Below, piece by piece: positions 5,387 to 6,595 of a DNA stretch of 6,595 bases. Within the stretch, counting starts at the first letter, position 1; every line of letters starts with the position of its first letter. The position numbers were made by a program, and so were the translations under genes. The notes beneath the pieces are model-generated. The model did no database searches. It was not told the origin of the DNA and worked only from the letters and a program-made list of their open reading frames with translations. Where the stretch lies: contig CAKAPY010000077.1 in the NCBI GenBank assembly GCA_916719935.1, forward strand, positions 1 to 6,595, given 5' to 3'. This stretch comes from an uncultured Actinomyces sp. Lineage in GTDB: Bacteria > Actinomycetota > Actinomycetes > Actinomycetales > Actinomycetaceae.

Positions 5387-6595
5387 GTGGCTGAAGAATA
5401 CCTCGAGAACACAGAACCCTTCGACGAAGGTCAAGCAGAGCTTCGTGCACGCGCCATGCGTGACTCCCTTGACCAGTTTGAGCTTGATGACGAAGATCTT
5501 GCCCTGCTCAACGGAGAATTCGAGAATTCTGATTCTCAGGAGAGCGAATTCGGTCTTCCTGTTCTGGCAGTGATCGGGCGACCCAATGTCGGCAAGTCAA
5601 CATTAGTGAACCGCATTATCGGCAGACGTGAAGCGGTTGTTCAAGATACCCCTGGTGTTACGCGAGACCGCGTCTCTTATCCTGCCGATTGGGCAGGTCG
5701 TCACTTCACTCTCGTTGATACTGGCGGCTGGGAAATTGATGTCAAGGGAATTGATCGATCGGTAGCAGAACAGGCAGAAATCGCGGTTGATCTGGCAGAT
5801 GCCGTACTGTTCGTTGTCGACGCGACTGTTGGCATGACAGATACGGATGAACGTATCGTCTCTATGCTTCGTAAGAGCGGTAAGCCCGTTGTTCTCGCGG
5901 CGAACAAGGTTGATTCTGCGATGCAAGAAGCTGAAGCGGCCTACCTGTGGTCACTCGGAATGGGTGAACCCTACGCTATTTCTGCACTTCACGGTCGTGG
6001 CACCGGTGATCTACTCGATGCGGTGATGGCTGTGCTTCCTGAATTATCTTCAGTGGCTACGGCGCTACCTTCGGGTGGTCCCCGTCGAGTTGCTCTGATC
6101 GGACGTCCGAACGTCGGTAAATCGTCGCTGCTCAACGCTCTGGCGGGTTCTGAGCGTGTTGTCGTGAATGAGCTTGCCGGTACGACTCGTGATCCAGTTG
6201 ATGAGCTCATTGAGCTTGACGGGCAGCAGTGGTGGTTCGTCGATACCGCGGGCATTCGCCGCAAGATGCACCGAACAACGGGTGCTGACTACTATGCGTC
6301 AATTCGAACCCAAGCCGCCCTTGAAAAGGCAGAGCTTGCGTTGATTCTTTTCGACGCTTCAGAGCCGCTGACAGAGCAAGACATTCGAGTTGTACAGCAG
6401 GCAGTTGATGCCGGCCGTGCGGTCGTCATCATCAATAACAAGTGGGACTTGGTTGATGAAGAGCGTCAAGCTCAGCTTCGTTCAGAACTTGAACGCGAGC
6501 TAGTTCAAGTCTCATGGGCACCACGAATTAACGTGTCAGCGAAGACAACCTGGCATATTAACCGTCTGACACGTGCGATGGAGACTGCACTGGAT
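5387..6595 (+). CDS. der: Ribosome biogenesis GTPase Der (EngA), 3' end cut by window edge
   Basis: A tandem-domain GTPase that assists maturation of the 50S ribosomal subunit; 403 codons are visible and the frame stays open to the edge. An acidic, probably disordered extension (about 1-56) precedes the first G domain, which shows GRPNVGKS at 64-71, PGVTRD at 89-94, DTGGWE at 111-116, NKVD at 173-176 and SALHG at 199-203. The second G domain shows GRPNVGKS at 239-246, GTTRD at 265-269, DTAGIR at 286-291, NKWD at 351-354 and SAK at 384-386. All nucleotide-binding motifs are intact in both. The RNA-binding KH-like domain expected at the C-terminus would lie mostly beyond the window. The start is GTG at 5387, with AGGA seven bases before it. 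It follows murE by 37 bases and is probably co-transcribed. In many actinobacteria cmk precedes der; here murE does. Confidence 0.96.
   Translation, partial: MAEEYLENTEPFDEGQAELRARAMRDSLDQFELDDEDLALLNGEFENSDSQESEFGLPVLAVIGRPNVGKSTLVNRIIGRREAVVQDTPGVTRDRVSYPADWAGRHFTLVDTGGWEIDVKGIDRSVAEQAEIAVDLADAVLFVVDATVGMTDTDERIVSMLRKSGKPVVLAANKVDSAMQEAEAAYLWSLGMGEPYAISALHGRGTGDLLDAVMAVLPELSSVATALPSGGPRRVALIGRPNVGKSSLLNALAGSERVVVNELAGTTRDPVDELIELDGQQWWFVDTAGIRRKMHRTTGADYYASIRTQAALEKAELALILFDASEPLTEQDIRVVQQAVDAGRAVVIINNKWDLVDEERQAQLRSELERELVQVSWAPRINVSAKTTWHINRLTRAMETALD

Noticed and set aside
5514..5537. Stem-loop GAGAAT-TCTG-ATTCTC with clustered GAATTC sites in der
   Set aside because: It lies in the low-complexity linker coding for EFENSDSQ. 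There is no T-tract and no regulatory context; it follows from the Glu/Asn/Ser codons.

Overview
The window looks like chromosomal housekeeping DNA from an actinomycete (Actinomycetota). GC content is moderate: about 51% in one 120-base stretch I counted and 68% in a local peak. The evidence is a DUF881 protein next to a DUF1290 small basic protein, an actinobacterial-style M1 aminopeptidase N, and a Der GTPase with an acidic N-terminal extension. The GC level, the non-canonical MurE acceptor motifs and the gene order suggest Actinomycetaceae or a relative, but genus cannot be read from this window. I see no mobile element, CRISPR array, rRNA or tRNA.

Layout: two divergent transcription units leave a 78-base gap at 3712-3789. 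The leftward unit is pepN (3711-1132), a DUF881 membrane protein (1135-305, joined to pepN by an ATGA stop/start overlap) and sbp/DUF1290 (303 to the left edge, C-terminus cut off). The rightward unit is murE (3790-5349, preferred start), a 37-base gap, then der (5387 to the right edge, C-terminus cut off). sbp starts at GTG and der starts at GTG; neither is a simple ATG-to-stop reading frame inside the window.

Regulation: a TANNNT -10-like hexamer ends 6 or 7 bases before the start codons of pepN, murE and der. For pepN and murE no usable Shine-Dalgarno sequence is visible, so leaderless mRNAs are the best reading. sbp and der have normal ribosome binding sites. A 17-base imperfect palindrome lies in the shared promoter region.

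How the genes may work together: MurE adds the third residue of the peptidoglycan stem peptide. Der drives 50S ribosome maturation. DUF881 and Sbp relatives lie beside ftsA/ftsZ in Bacillus-type genomes, so they are plausibly tied to division or the envelope. PepN recycles peptides. The common theme is growth and cell-wall or ribosome biogenesis. I find no convincing undescribed system. The most useful leads are the leaderless start geometry, the altered MurE acceptor motifs, the murE-der pairing without cmk, and the tight coupling of an aminopeptidase to DUF881/Sbp.
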